DNA of 64,000 nt, from NCBI RefSeq assembly GCF_014203395.1, contig NZ_JACHIW010000001.1, forward strand, positions 5,315,501 through 5,379,500, given 5' to 3'. A program made the translations under genes and the position numbers. Source of the stretch: Saccharopolyspora phatthalungensis (GTDB lineage: Bacteria > Actinomycetota > Actinomycetes > Mycobacteriales > Pseudonocardiaceae). This document shows positions 52,006-61,569 of the stretch, in pieces. The notes under the pieces are model-generated. The model was given only the letters and a program-made list of their open reading frames with translations. It searched no databases and had not been told where the DNA came from. Position 1 is the stretch's first letter. The number at the start of each line of letters is the position of its first letter.

Positions 52006-52922
52006 GGCGACACCTGCCTTCCCGAGACGTCCTCCCCTTGGCCTCCAGCAATGCCAGGCGCTGCTGCTGCCAAGAACCGCGTTGGCTCGGACACCGTGGC
52101 GATGCGGGCCAGCCAGGCGAAGCCCAACGCGAATAGCCCGCCGACGGCCAGCAGCATCAGCTGCCCGGTGGGTGAGTCGTAGGCGGCCAGGTAGGAGCGG
52201 TTGAGCAGCACGATCCCGACGGCGAACGCGCAGGTGGTGCCGACGATGACCCGCACGGAGGTGCGGGTGCGAGCGCGACCGGCCTCCACCCGCATCCGCA
52301 TCGATGCCTGGTCCCGCGCTGCCTTGGCCAGTGATCCGAGGAGTTCGCCGAGCTGGCGGGCTCGTTGTTCGGAGGCCAGCACCAGCGAGGCGATCACCAA
52401 GTCCCCGGTGGGATCGGCCAGTTGGTCGGCCAGCACGCGCAGGGACGGCGCCAGGCGTTCGCCGTTTTCCAACCGTGCGGCGAGTTCGGTGATCTCAGGC
52501 CGGATCGCCGTGGGTGACAGGGGTGCGGTGGCGAGAATCGCTTGTTCCAAGCCGGCTGCGGAGGCGAGGGTGTCGCGCAGCATTTCCGTCCACGTGGCGA
52601 TGGCCTCGATCCGGGCGATGCGCCGGGCGTGCTCCGGATCTCGCCCGAGCACGCGCGGCAAGGCCCAGCACGCCAACCCGGCCAACAGCGCACCGACGAC
52701 CCATCCGGTCACGACCCCCGCGAGCAGGCCGACCGTCAGGACGCCGGTCACGCGCAGCAGAAGCCGTTGCTGGTTGCGGTTGCCGCGGTGCCAGCGCGCG
52801 AACCTTCGGGGCCGGTGCGCAGGCACGCCGCGCCAGCCGCTGATCACCAGCAGCAGGCCCACGCCGATCCCAAGTCCGAGCACGGCGGCCACCACCGTGG
52901 TGGTATTGATCGCCGGTGTCAT
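52002..52922 (-). CDS. tadB: TadB (GspF-like) inner-membrane protein
   Basis: The protein is 306 aa from ATG 52922, which overlaps the TadA stop (ATGA). An N-terminal helix (VVAAVLGLGIGVGLLLVISG), a second pair near 75-110, and a T2SSF domain (IEAIATWTEMLRDTLASAAG, then LRVLADQLADPTGDLVIASL) are followed by two C-terminal helices. It is the partner of TadC. Confidence 0.88.
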   Translation of the reverse strand: MTPAINTTTVVAAVLGLGIGVGLLLVISGWRGVPAHRPRRFARWHRGNRNQQRLLLRVTGVLTVGLLAGVVTGWVVGALLAGLACWALPRVLGRDPEHARRIARIEAIATWTEMLRDTLASAAGLEQAILATAPLSPTAIRPEITELAARLENGERLAPSLRVLADQLADPTGDLVIASLVLASEQRARQLGELLGSLAKAARDQASMRMRVEAGRARTRTSVRVIVGTTCAFAVGIVLLNRSYLAAYDSPTGQLMLLAVGGLFALGFAWLARIATVSEPTRFLAAAAPGIAGGQGEDVSGRQVSP

Positions 52923-54406
52923 CGCGGCCACCAGCCCTCGGGGGCTTCGAGCAGGTCCGGGTCGAAGCCGGCGTCGATGAGGTCGTCAAGGGTGTCGGTG
53001 CGCAGCGCCCCAGGCACCGGCAGCGCGCGGCGGTCGGGGCCGGGCCTGTAGACCTCGTTGGAGATGACCTGCGCTCCGTCGGCACCGACGACTTCGCGGA
53101 CCGAGGAGACCACCCGGGTGGTGCGGTCGGTGGCTTTGGCCAGGTGCACCACGAAATGCACGGCGGAAGCGACCAACAGGTTCGTGGCTTCCACCGGAAG
53201 ACGTTCGGGGCCTTGGGCGGCGTAGGAGGCCAGGCGGGTGAACGCGATCCGCGATGACGAGGCATGCAGGGTGGCCATCGATCCATCGTTGCCTTGGGAC
53301 ATGGCGTTGCACATCGGGATCACTTCGGGTCCGCGGATCTCGCCGACAATGACCCGGTCCGGACTCATGCGCAGGCCCCAGCGGACGAGTTCGGCCTGGG
53401 AGATCGCGCCCTCGCCTTCGACGTTGGCCTCGCGGGCCTGGAAGGCGGTGACGTCCGCGTGCAGTTCCGGGTCGATCTCCAGGCCGAGCTCGAAGGCGTC
53501 CTCGATGGTCACCAGGCGTTCCATCGGGTCCATCTCCGAGGCCAACGCTCGCAGCATGGTGGTCTTGCCGATGCCGGTACCGCCGGTGATGAGAATGTTC
53601 TTGCGTGCCCGCACCAATGCGCGCAGGAACGGCTCCAAGCCGGGGTCGATGGTGCCCTGGGCGCGCAGCTGGGCCAGGGTCACGGTGAGGTAGGCGTGCC
53701 GGCGGATCGACAGCGACGTCACCCCACCCGAGGTCAACCCCATCACCGCGAACAACCGCTCCCCGCCGGGAAGTTGCAGGTTCACCGCCGGGGAACCCCG
53801 GTCGAACCGCCGTTCTTCCGACGACGCCCGGGCAGCGAGCATCCGCACCAGATCGGTCAATTCCTCATTCGAGGCGGCGATCGGTGCGACCTGCGTGCGG
53901 CGTCCGTCGTTGTACTGGACGAAGACCCGGTCGAACCGGTTGGCGTTGATGGTCTCCACCGTCGGGTCGTCCAACAACGGTTGCAGACCCGCCATGCCGA
54001 ACACTTCGTTGATGACTTCGGTGATCGCTTGTTGCTCGATGTCTTTGGTGACGAGCATGCGGTTGGCCATCAGCTCGGTTTCGCTGTGGGAGCGCACCGC
54101 CTCGTCGAGGATGGCTCGCGCCAGCTCGCGGCGTCCCTCGCGGGTCACCGCTGTGCCGGTGCGTCGCTGCTGGGCATCCGCGGCATTGGGTAGTTCGGTG
54201 GCCAGCGCGTCGCGGAGATGTTGTCGCAGCCGGGCTAGCGCCGCCGTCGCCTCGGACGACGTTTCGCTGGATGGCTGTAAGGCGGAGGCAGACGGACTGC
54301 GGTGTTGCCAGGGCGATTCCTGCCCTGGCTCGGACGGCGTGATGGGCTGTCCACCGGGCTGCGGCAGCGGGATCGGTTGCGGGGAGCCGTTGTTCGGAAA
54401 AGTCAT
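52919..54406 (-). CDS. tadA: TadA/CpaF pilus assembly ATPase
   Basis: The protein is 495 aa from ATG 54406, whose first bases overlap the TadZ stop. A Pro-rich N-terminus is followed by an N-terminal domain and a GspE/VirB11-type ATPase: Walker A GGTGIGKTT, the Asp box VTIEDAFELGL, Walker B-like DRVIVGEIRGPE, and the His box MATLHASS. It powers pilin polymerisation at the inner membrane. All key motifs are intact. Confidence 0.93.
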   Translation of the reverse strand: MTFPNNGSPQPIPLPQPGGQPITPSEPGQESPWQHRSPSASALQPSSETSSEATAALARLRQHLRDALATELPNAADAQQRRTGTAVTREGRRELARAILDEAVRSHSETELMANRMLVTKDIEQQAITEVINEVFGMAGLQPLLDDPTVETINANRFDRVFVQYNDGRRTQVAPIAASNEELTDLVRMLAARASSEERRFDRGSPAVNLQLPGGERLFAVMGLTSGGVTSLSIRRHAYLTVTLAQLRAQGTIDPGLEPFLRALVRARKNILITGGTGIGKTTMLRALASEMDPMERLVTIEDAFELGLEIDPELHADVTAFQAREANVEGEGAISQAELVRWGLRMSPDRVIVGEIRGPEVIPMCNAMSQGNDGSMATLHASSSRIAFTRLASYAAQGPERLPVEATNLLVASAVHFVVHLAKATDRTTRVVSSVREVVGADGAQVISNEVYRPGPDRRALPVPGALRTDTLDDLIDAGFDPDLLEAPEGWWPR

Positions 54407-55296
54407 GGCATGCCTCCAGTTCGCGATGTGTCCTCCGAGGACGGCGCGTTCGTCGGCGGTGTGCTCGGTGACCCGGCCCGGTGCCCGTTCGGCGTCGCAG
54501 GCTGGGTGGCCTCCCCGGAGACCGCACGCAGCACCGGCACGGGAGGACTCGCCGCGTCGCCGGAGGGTGCAGCGGGCCGGTGCGCCAGCACGGCCCGCGC
54601 CACGCCGCGTGCGGTGCGGCCCAACGCGGACCGCGACGGGCCGCGTCGACCGCCGGGTCGACCGCACAGCACCGCCGCACCGCGACGGTCCTCGGGAATC
54701 CGGCCCATTGCCGGCACACCCAGCTCACGGGAGACCTCAGCGGTCGAGTAGCCCTCGCCGACCAGCAACAGCCCCGGGCGAGCCGACCATCGGCTCACCG
54801 TGTTCAGGCGGGTGGCCACGTGCGCCAAGTCGTCGGCGTGCGCTCTGCTCAACACCAGCAGCACGTCCGCCGACCGCACGATCGGCAGTACCACAGATCC
54901 GGGATCGACCCGCCCGCAGTCGGCAATCACCACCGTGTCCGGTGCTCCTGCCGCGAGCTGCAGCACGCCCTCGTCGGCGCGTCCAGGGGCCAGTGCCGCT
55001 AATGCGGCTCGCGCATGGTCCGCGCCCGGCGGAGCGGCCACCACCGGCAACCCGCCCGGCAACGGCTGCGTGTGCTGCCACAGCAACCCCGCCTCGGTGC
55101 TGCGTCGTGCCGCCGCGGCCAGGCTCACCACCCCGGGCGAGGAGGCCAGCGAGAACCGGGTCGCGATGTCCCCGCCAGAAGGGTCGCACTCGATGAGCAC
55201 ACACCGCGCTTCGCCGGGCCAGCGCGCCGCCAGCGCGACCGAGAAAGTCGTCACCCCAGGGGATCCCTTGAGACTGCAGACGGCCACCAACATCAC
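54403..55296 (-). CDS. tadZ: TadZ/CpaE-like P-loop protein
   Basis: The protein is 297 aa. SLKGSPGVTTFSVALA is a deviant ParA/MinD-type Walker A, followed by CVLIECDPSGGDIATRF and VVIADCGRVDPGS (the second Asp box). A Pro/Ser-rich C-terminal 90 residues are probably disordered. TadZ positions the Tad machine at the pole or membrane. It is tightly coupled to CpaB upstream and TadA downstream. A related but partial protein lies at the right edge of the window (63572-64000). Confidence 0.8.
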   Translation of the reverse strand: MMLVAVCSLKGSPGVTTFSVALAARWPGEARCVLIECDPSGGDIATRFSLASSPGVVSLAAAARRSTEAGLLWQHTQPLPGGLPVVAAPPGADHARAALAALAPGRADEGVLQLAAGAPDTVVIADCGRVDPGSVVLPIVRSADVLLVLSRAHADDLAHVATRLNTVSRWSARPGLLLVGEGYSTAEVSRELGVPAMGRIPEDRRGAAVLCGRPGGRRGPSRSALGRTARGVARAVLAHRPAAPSGDAASPPVPVLRAVSGEATQPATPNGHRAGSPSTPPTNAPSSEDTSRTGGMP

Positions 55297-56021
55297 CGTC
55301 CACCTCCCCCGGAGAGCATCACTACGGACAGCTGCCCCGCCGGCACCGCGGCGACCTGGCGGGCGGCGGCCTCACCAAGTTGCACCGACACGACCGTGGT
55401 CTGCTCATTTGCTCGTGCGGCCACGCTGGTGACGGTGGCCGGCCACCCCGAGGAAGCGTCCTGCGCCGACGGGGGCGTGCTGGCCGAGCCCGTGGTCGAG
55501 CCGGGCACGAACACCACCGCCACCCGCGCCCCGGGTGCCAGTTCGGGCGGGAACTGGCCCGCCTTCAACGCCAGCGACGCGAGGGCTTGCCCCGGGCCGG
55601 GAACCCGCCCTGCCCCGAGAACGTCGGGGGTCAGCAGCGACCCGGCGGGCAGGCTGGTCGCCATCGTCTGACCGACCACAGTGGACGCTTGTGCAGCAGG
55701 CATCGTGGCCACACCGGGATCGGTGGCGATGCTCACCTCACGCACATCCTGGGGTGACAGGACATGACCGACCGCCACGGGGCGGGCCAGCGCCAGCACG
55801 GGGCGACGGTCACCGACGTTCAGCGACCACATCACCACCCCCGCCGCGCAGGCCAGCACCAACAGCGCCCCGAGCAGCAGGTGCGGAATGCTGCGCCGTC
55901 GGCCACCGCCCCGCAGCCGCGAACCAGTACCCGGCGTCTTCCGGTTGGTCACCCATGATCCGCTCGGCGGTGGCGTCACAGGGCGCTCGGTGTCAGGTGA
56001 GGTGGTGCTGGATGGGTTCAC
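55293..56021 (-). CDS. cpaB: CpaB/RcpC-like SAF-domain pilus protein
   Basis: The protein is 242 aa. A basic, Pro-rich N-terminus precedes one membrane helix (PHLLLGALLVLACAAGVVMW). A SAF-type domain follows (VLALARPVAVGHVLSPQDV, then LPAGSLLTPDVLGAGRV), and a C-terminal beta part ends SVVMLSGGGGR. CpaB acts in periplasmic assembly of Flp pili. It is the first gene of the tightly coupled Tad core. Confidence 0.8.
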   Translation of the reverse strand: MNPSSTTSPDTERPVTPPPSGSWVTNRKTPGTGSRLRGGGRRRSIPHLLLGALLVLACAAGVVMWSLNVGDRRPVLALARPVAVGHVLSPQDVREVSIATDPGVATMPAAQASTVVGQTMATSLPAGSLLTPDVLGAGRVPGPGQALASLALKAGQFPPELAPGARVAVVFVPGSTTGSASTPPSAQDASSGWPATVTSVAARANEQTTVVSVQLGEAAARQVAAVPAGQLSVVMLSGGGGR

Positions 56022-56146
56022 CGGGTGCCTCCAGACATAGGGGTCCTACGCCGCGTCGCTGGAGTTGATCAACGAGCGGACAAGACTGACTGCGTGTGTG
56101 TTGTGGGTTCGACCTCGGCTCCGAGTCCGAGGCGAATACCCGTGGT

Positions 56147-57163
56147 TCAGCCGCCGGTGCCCAGTGCCTGGGACTCGGCGACCCGGAACGCCGCTGTCGA
56201 GCTGGTGGTCATGTCCGGGAAGACACCGGACTGACCGGCGCCGGACCAGGTGATCGTCCAGTGCACCGTGGCGATCACCGGGAACGCCTGATTTGGCTGG
56301 CCTGCTGACGAAGTGCGGTAGATGTGGCCGCAATCCGGGGAGGCTGCTTTCGGGTCGCTGCCCGTAGAGAACGGGGTTCCCGGGCCTGTGCAGGTCACCG
56401 TCCGGCCGTCGCCCATCGACCACGACACCGACGTCGGCGTCGCGACCGCTGTCACCGAGACCCCGGGAACCGACGCGGTCGCCGACCGCTGACCCCAACT
56501 GGCCTGATTCAGCCACAACCAGGTCGGCAGGTGCACCAGCTGATCCCCCGCCGGATTGGCCTCGATCCGCGGCGACGGCAGTCGGAGCTGATTGCGAGCC
56601 TGCTCCGCCAACTCCGCCGGTGATGGCAAGGGCGCGCCGGGCTGCCCATCGGGGATCCACACCGGCGGCCGGTACAAGGCGTCCGCGAAACCCGGTTTGT
56701 CGCATCGATAGACGTACCACGCACCCGACGGCGCCGGAGCCTGCGTCAACACCGTCGGCCGAGCAGGCTTGCGCAGGAACACCGCAGGCTGAACCGTGAT
56801 CGCGCCCGACTCCTGCGGCGGCCGGTAGGCGACCGTGGCCACCCCGTCGACCGGAGGCCGGTAATCACTACGAACGTACGAGCAATGGGACCCAGGGTTA
56901 TCGCCGCCGACGATGGCATCGCCGCCGCCGTCCTCGCCGCCCTCAGCCGAACCATCACCGCCGGAGTGCTGGCCACTATCCTGTGGGCGGCCCGGGTTGC
57001 CGCCGCCAGGGTTGGTTCCGCCTTGGCCCGCGCCCAGGTCGCATGTGGGGTTGGGGTTTTGGCTGCAATCCACGCTGCCCCAAGGATCTGCGACGGCCGG
57101 CACGGTGCTCGCGAAGGCGAGAAGGACAACGCCTCCGGCAGTGGTGATCAATCGCCTTAACAT
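56147..57163 (-). CDS. secreted protein of the Tad locus, function unknown
   Basis: The protein is 338 aa from ATG 57163 (MLRRLITTAGGVVLLAFAST). The signal peptide ends near PAVADP. A Gly/Asn/Asp-rich low-complexity stretch (residues 35-95) is followed by a beta-rich domain with conserved Cys pairs (GSHCSY, YVYRCDKPG, VTCTGPGT, PDCGHIY) and VSWSMGDGRTVTC. From memory, such proteins are regular members of actinobacterial Tad and conjugation clusters. It overlaps the stop of the upstream lipoprotein gene by seven bases. Confidence 0.7.
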   Translation of the reverse strand: MLRRLITTAGGVVLLAFASTVPAVADPWGSVDCSQNPNPTCDLGAGQGGTNPGGGNPGRPQDSGQHSGGDGSAEGGEDGGGDAIVGGDNPGSHCSYVRSDYRPPVDGVATVAYRPPQESGAITVQPAVFLRKPARPTVLTQAPAPSGAWYVYRCDKPGFADALYRPPVWIPDGQPGAPLPSPAELAEQARNQLRLPSPRIEANPAGDQLVHLPTWLWLNQASWGQRSATASVPGVSVTAVATPTSVSWSMGDGRTVTCTGPGTPFSTGSDPKAASPDCGHIYRTSSAGQPNQAFPVIATVHWTITWSGAGQSGVFPDMTTSSTAAFRVAESQALGTGG

Positions 57164-57750
57164 GTCCCGACCGCCAAAACGCCGAATTCCGTCACCTTCC
57201 ACGAGCCGTCCACGGCCTTTTTCACGATCGCGTTGATCTGTCGTCTGCCGCTGGGGCCGTCGTTGGCCGGTTGCCCGTTGTCGGCGCGGACTCTCGTCCA
57301 GTTCGTGGAGTCGCCGCAGTCCGAGATCACGACCTTGGTTGGCGCGCTCGCAGGGTCCGTTGAGGACACTTGAGGATTGAGAACAGGCTGTCCGCGAGAC
57401 ACAAGCCCGTTGTAGTGGTCGGCGTACAGCCCGCGAGAGAGCGTGGAGAGTGCGTTTCCGGTCGCGTTCTGCGCCAGCTGGGGAGACTGCCAATCCGACG
57501 TGGTGGCGGCATTGGCGAAATTTCGCCACATTCCCAGATAGGCAGCGACTGCTTGTTCTCGCGCTGCATCGGCTGGTGAGGTCGACGATGGTGGCGCTTC
57601 GATGGTTGGCGCTGGCGAGTCGAGCGTTGGCGAATCCGGGCCCGAAGAACCGCCCGAACTGCAGCCTGTCAGAGCCAGAACGAAGAACGCCGCTGTCGCT
57701 GCCCCGACTGCTTGGACGCCGACGGGCGTAGGGACTTTGCCCTTGATCAC
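57157..57750 (-). CDS. lipoprotein of the Tad locus
   Basis: The protein is 197 aa. The signal sequence ends in the lipobox LTGCSS (Cys at about residue 30), then a Ser/Pro-rich linker, then a soluble domain (ADAAREQAVAAYLGMWRNF, then KVVISDCGDSTNWTRVRADN) ending FGVLAVGTC, of the type seen in actinobacterial 'hypothetical lipoproteins' with a NTF2-like fold. It is the first gene of the minus-strand Tad locus. It was probably anchored on the outer face of the membrane. Confidence 0.72.
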   Translation of the reverse strand: MIKGKVPTPVGVQAVGAATAAFFVLALTGCSSGGSSGPDSPTLDSPAPTIEAPPSSTSPADAAREQAVAAYLGMWRNFANAATTSDWQSPQLAQNATGNALSTLSRGLYADHYNGLVSRGQPVLNPQVSSTDPASAPTKVVISDCGDSTNWTRVRADNGQPANDGPSGRRQINAIVKKAVDGSWKVTEFGVLAVGTC

Positions 57751-58026
57751 GACTTCACCCCCAGATCAGGAGAGGAGATCATTTTCGCTGGTAGGCGATC
57801 TGGGTTTCAGGTCTACACCGTTCCCCATTGCCGACTTCAAGGTGCGCATGAACGCCTCTTGAGGTGCGTATGGGCTATTTGGGCAAAGATCACCCGAATG
57901 GGCTAGTGATTGCGGGGCAAAAGACACTGGCAGGTAAGACTGGAGGGCACTCCAACGGCCGCATCATCACCGCGGGAGGTGCCGTGATCGATACCCCCTG
58001 TAGTTTTCCCGTACGGCGACAGTTAG

Positions 58027-58692
58027 ATGCGCGACGGGGTCGCAACCGTGAATGAGTGGTGGGTGATCGCAGCGTGGAGTCTGCTCGGCGGTGCCGTTGG
58101 TGCTGTGATGAGCGGGCCAATCCGTCGACTGCTCGCAGTCCGAGTAGAGGGGCATCCGCTGGTTGCGACCACGGTCTTCGTGCCCGCGATGGCTGTCCTT
58201 TTTGGACTACTCGCCTGGCGCCTGGGCCTTCACGTCGAACTGCTCGCCTACAGCGCCTTGGCCGCCGTGTGCGTGCCGCTGGCCGCCATCGATCTCGTGG
58301 AACAGCGCATGCCGACCAAGCTGCTGTTGCCCGCTTACCCCGCGTTGGCGTTGCTGTTCGCGCTTGCGGCGGTGATCGACCACGACGCAGCGGCTATGGT
58401 GCGCTCGCTGCTGGGTATGGCCAGTCTGTTCGTCTTCTACCTGGTCATTGCGTTGGTTGCCACTGGTTCGATGGGCGCGGCCGACGTGCTGCTCGCAGGA
58501 CTGCTGGGACTGGCGCTGGCCTGGCGGGGATGGACAATCCTGGCCGCAGGAGCCATCCTCGGCCTGTTCTACGGCGCCCTCGTCGGTGCAGTCCTGATCG
58601 CGCTGCGGCGAGCGTCTCGACACACCCCTATCCCATTCGGCCCGGCCCTGATCGCGGGGGCCTTCACTGCGCTGCTGATCCCGTTCGATTGA
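58027..58692 (+). CDS. A24-type prepilin peptidase
   Basis: The protein is 221 aa from ATG 58027 (GTG 58048 is alternative), with about seven membrane helices. The aspartyl-protease positions fit A24 peptidases: the first Asp in AAIDLVEQRMPTKLLLP, the second in MGAADVLLAGLLG. The second motif is GAAD rather than the common GxGD, a difference seen in some actinobacterial forms. It would cleave the Flp pilin leader. It is divergent from the Tad operon with a 276-base gap that probably holds both promoters. Confidence 0.82.
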   Translation: MRDGVATVNEWWVIAAWSLLGGAVGAVMSGPIRRLLAVRVEGHPLVATTVFVPAMAVLFGLLAWRLGLHVELLAYSALAAVCVPLAAIDLVEQRMPTKLLLPAYPALALLFALAAVIDHDAAAMVRSLLGMASLFVFYLVIALVATGSMGAADVLLAGLLGLALAWRGWTILAAGAILGLFYGALVGAVLIALRRASRHTPIPFGPALIAGAFTALLIPFD

Positions 58693-58789
58693 TCATCTGT
58701 CGAGCTTGCATCGGCTCACCGGTGAGCGAGCCGACCCGATCAGCGGTGACGATGAGGCTGTCGTGGGATGTGGCAGGAAGGGAGAGGAC

Positions 58790-59050
58790 ATGGCAAGCAA
58801 GAGACCGTTGGACTCGGACGCGCTTCTCAGCGGCGACGAGACGGAGGCGCTCCTCGCCCTGCTCTCCGATGTCGCCCAAGGCCACGGGGATGACGAGGGT
58901 GTCCGTCAGGCAGCAAGCGCAGGGTGGGCGTTGTTGTCCAACCGCGTCGTTTCCCAGCACGGCTACGGGGCCACCCGCGAGGACAGCTACTACGAGGGGC
59001 TCCTCGAGCGCATGCAACATCGCGACCGTCCCTGGCACACCCGGAAATAG
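58790..59050 (+). CDS. small hypothetical protein
   Basis: The protein is 86 aa from ATG 58790, with GGAGAGG upstream. It is a helical, acidic, soluble protein (DETEALLALLSDVAQGHGDD, then ASAGWALLSNRVVSQHGYG) ending HRDRPWHTRK. It is followed by a clear terminator hairpin. No family is recognised. It may be cotranscribed with the prepilin peptidase (97-base gap). Confidence 0.55.
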   Translation: MASKRPLDSDALLSGDETEALLALLSDVAQGHGDDEGVRQAASAGWALLSNRVVSQHGYGATREDSYYEGLLERMQHRDRPWHTRK

Positions 59051-59066
59051 CCACTGCTAGTCACCA

Positions 59067-59104
59067 GGGGGAGGTCGAGGGGAGGTGGGGCACTCGACCT
59101 CCCC
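59067..59104 (+). terminator. hairpin terminator
   Basis: GGGGAGGTCGAG (59067-59078) and CTCGACCTCCCC (59093-59104) pair perfectly around a 14-base loop, 17 bases after the stop at 59050. Confidence 0.75.
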
Positions 59105-59198
59105 GCGGCCGGTGGGCAGCCGCCCCATTCGCGGGCGGTGACGACGGGTCGGCTGCGGGACGCAGTCCCCGGTGGCAGATGCCGTTTACGAGAAGGCG

Positions 59199-59240
59199 GC
59201 TGTGGGAGGCCGACCTGGGGCGGGATCGACCTCCCACAGC
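59199..59240 (-). terminator. possible terminator between convergent genes
   Basis: 15-bp arms (59199-59213 and 59226-59240) with one mismatch flank a 12-base loop, about 80 bases beyond the HxlR-like 3' end. Confidence 0.55.
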
Positions 59241-59321
59241 CTCGGGGCAGCCGACTCGTTCGGGGGCGGGCTGCTCGAGTCGGCTGCTGGACCTGTTGTC
59301 CGCCCCCTTCGTCCCGGCGGC

Positions 59322-59667
59322 CTATCCGGCGCGTGTCAGGGCGCGCTGCTGTGCTTGTGTGATGAGTTCTTGGTGTTGGTGGCTCCACAGCACGCCGGGC
59401 ATGGCTGCTTGGAGGAGTTTGTGGGCGGCTGGTGTGAGTTCGTAGGAGACGGAGCGGGGCCAGACGCCGGATTCTTCGGTGCGGTGTATGAGCCCGTCGC
59501 GTTCGAGGCGTCGCAGGGTGCGATGCAGGATGCTGTCGTGGATGTGACGTTTTCGTCCTGTCCAGGCGTCGACTGCAGAAGAGGTACGGATGGTCTCAAG
59601 TAGTTCGGTGTAGCGGCGAGGGCCGGTCGACAGTGCCAGCAGCACATCTATGTTCCAGTGTCCACTT
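59322..59667 (-). pseudogene. HxlR/MarR-like regulator, 5' end removed by IS21
   Basis: The C-terminal 107 codons are intact (LLALSTGPRRYTELLETIR, then HIHDSILHRTLRRLERDGLI and ELTPAAHKLLQAAMPG), an HxlR-type winged helix. Upstream, the frame reads VASGHWNIDVLLALS and then stops at a TAA near the left end of the IS. The expected start and N-terminal segment are missing and are not found beyond the right end of the IS. An internal ATG/GTG could still give a truncated product. Confidence 0.6.
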
Positions 59668-59862
59668 GCGACTGTTTATGCCGGGTAGTTCCGGCCCCGG
59701 TTGTCCGGTGAGTTCTGGCCCCGGCTGAGTTCGTCCGGTGGGTTTTGGCCCCACCGTGTCCGATGTGGACACGCCCACGATGGTGTGAAGGACCGGTCTT
59801 CCCCCGTTGGTACGGGCAACGATGTGCGCCTTGAATCCAAGCGGTCGTGTCGGAGGCCGGAG

Positions 59863-61569
59863 TTGTCGTTGTCGCGCGTTGAGTTGTTCGCACGCATACG
59901 CCGTGATCGGCGGTTGGAGCCGGACCTGTCGGTCCGGGCGTTGGCCGAGCGGTATGGGGTGCACCGCCGGACGGTGCGGGAAGCGCTGGAGTCTGCGGTG
60001 CCCAAGGAACGGAAGAAGCCGCCGCCGCGCCGCTCGGTGCTGGAGCCGGCTTATGGGTTGATCGACGAGATGCTGCGCGCGGATCTGTCGGCGCCGCGCA
60101 AGCAGAAGCACACGACCGCGCGGATCTACCAGCGGCTGATCACAGAGCATGGGTTCACCGCAGCGGGCCGGACCGTGGTCTACGAGTACGTCGCCCGGCG
60201 GCGGCCGGAGCTGGTGGCCGAGCTGCGCGAGGAACAGCGGCACCTGCAGGGCATGGTGCCCCAGCAGCATCAGCCCGGCGAGGAAGCCGAGGTCGACTTC
60301 GCCGACGTGTGGGTCCGCGTCGCGGGCACGGTGCTGAAGTGTCACCTGTTCACGCTGCGGCTCAGTTTCAGCGGTCGCGCGGTGCACCGCGTGTTCCTGT
60401 CCGAAGGGCAGGAGGCGTTCATGGAAGGCCACGTCGAGGCGTTCCGGGCGCTGGGCGGGATCCCGACCCGCCACATCCGCTACGACAACCTGCGACCCGC
60501 GGTCCAGCGGGTCTGCTTCGGCCGCTCTCGCGTCGAGTCCCAGAACTGGGTCAAATTCCGTTCACACTTCGGTTTCGATGCCTTCTACTGCATCCCGGGC
60601 AAAGACGGCGCGCACGAAAAAGGCGGCGTCGAGCAGGAAGGCGGCCGGTTCCGCCGCACGCATCTGGTCCCGGTCCCGGAGGTCGCCAGCCTGACCGAGC
60701 TGAATGAGAAGATCGCCGCGATCGACCTGGCCGAGGACGAGCGGATCCTGCACGGACAACGGGTCAGCATCGGGTTCAACTTCGCCCACGAGGCCGAGCT
60801 GCTCGCGCCGGTCCCGTTCGAGGAGTTCGACACCGGCAGCACGCTGACCCCGAAGGTCGGCCGGGATTCGCGGATCACCGTGCGGCAGTCGCAGTACTCG
60901 GTGCCGGCGCGGTTCATCGGCCGGAAAGTGCGAGTCTCGTTGCGCGCCAACGAGGTGCTGGTGTTCGACCGCACCACGATCATCGCCCGGCACGTCCGGC
61001 TCACCCGCCGCGGCGAGTCGCATGACGAGCTGGATCACTACCTGGAGATCCTGCTCGGCAAGCCCGGCGCGCTGGCGGGGTCCACCGCGCTGGCCACCGC
61101 CCGCGCCGAGGGCACCTTCACCTCGGCGCACGAGGCGTTCTGGTCGGCCGCTCGCGCCGCGCACGGCAACGGCGACGGGACCCGTGCGCTGATCGAGGTC
61201 CTGCTGCTGCACCGCCGCCTGCCCGCCGAGGCGGTGATCACCGGCATCACCACCGCGCTGGACGCCGGGTCGACCAGCCCGGAGCTGGTCGCGATCGAAG
61301 CCCGCAAGGCCGCCGCCAGCACCGCCCGCGACCAGCCGCTGCTCGACGATGCCGACCTGTCCGACCTCGGCATCGACACCACGGTGATCCCGAAGATCAT
61401 CGACGACACCCCTGATCCCCGCGAGCACGCCCCACCCACGCCGGTGAGCACCGCTGCACCGGTGATCTCCCTGCGTTCGCGCCGGGAACTGCCCGCGACC
61501 TCGACCCCGCTGCCCTCGGTGGCGATCTACGACCAGCTGCTTCGCCGCACGAAAGGCACCTCCGCATGA
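59863..61569 (+). CDS. istA: IS21 transposase IstA
   Basis: The protein is 568 aa from TTG 59863, chosen because GGAGG lies just upstream and the product then begins at the usual LSRVELFARIRRDRR. The frame is open further upstream to 59701. An N-terminal HTH (LSVRALAERYGVHRRTVREA) and a DDE integrase core follow: Asp in EAEVDFADVW, Asp in IRYDNLRPAV and Glu in GAHEKGGVEQE. It catalyses transposition together with IstB. Intact. Confidence 0.92.
   Translation: MSLSRVELFARIRRDRRLEPDLSVRALAERYGVHRRTVREALESAVPKERKKPPPRRSVLEPAYGLIDEMLRADLSAPRKQKHTTARIYQRLITEHGFTAAGRTVVYEYVARRRPELVAELREEQRHLQGMVPQQHQPGEEAEVDFADVWVRVAGTVLKCHLFTLRLSFSGRAVHRVFLSEGQEAFMEGHVEAFRALGGIPTRHIRYDNLRPAVQRVCFGRSRVESQNWVKFRSHFGFDAFYCIPGKDGAHEKGGVEQEGGRFRRTHLVPVPEVASLTELNEKIAAIDLAEDERILHGQRVSIGFNFAHEAELLAPVPFEEFDTGSTLTPKVGRDSRITVRQSQYSVPARFIGRKVRVSLRANEVLVFDRTTIIARHVRLTRRGESHDELDHYLEILLGKPGALAGSTALATARAEGTFTSAHEAFWSAARAAHGNGDGTRALIEVLLLHRRLPAEAVITGITTALDAGSTSPELVAIEARKAAASTARDQPLLDDADLSDLGIDTTVIPKIIDDTPDPREHAPPTPVSTAAPVISLRSRRELPATSTPLPSVAIYDQLLRRTKGTSA

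Noticed and set aside
58056..59060. Plus-strand frame of 334 codons overlapping the prepilin peptidase in another frame
   Set aside because: The peptidase frame has clear membrane helices and catalytic Asp motifs. The other frame is Arg-rich shadow, although it runs on through the small gene.
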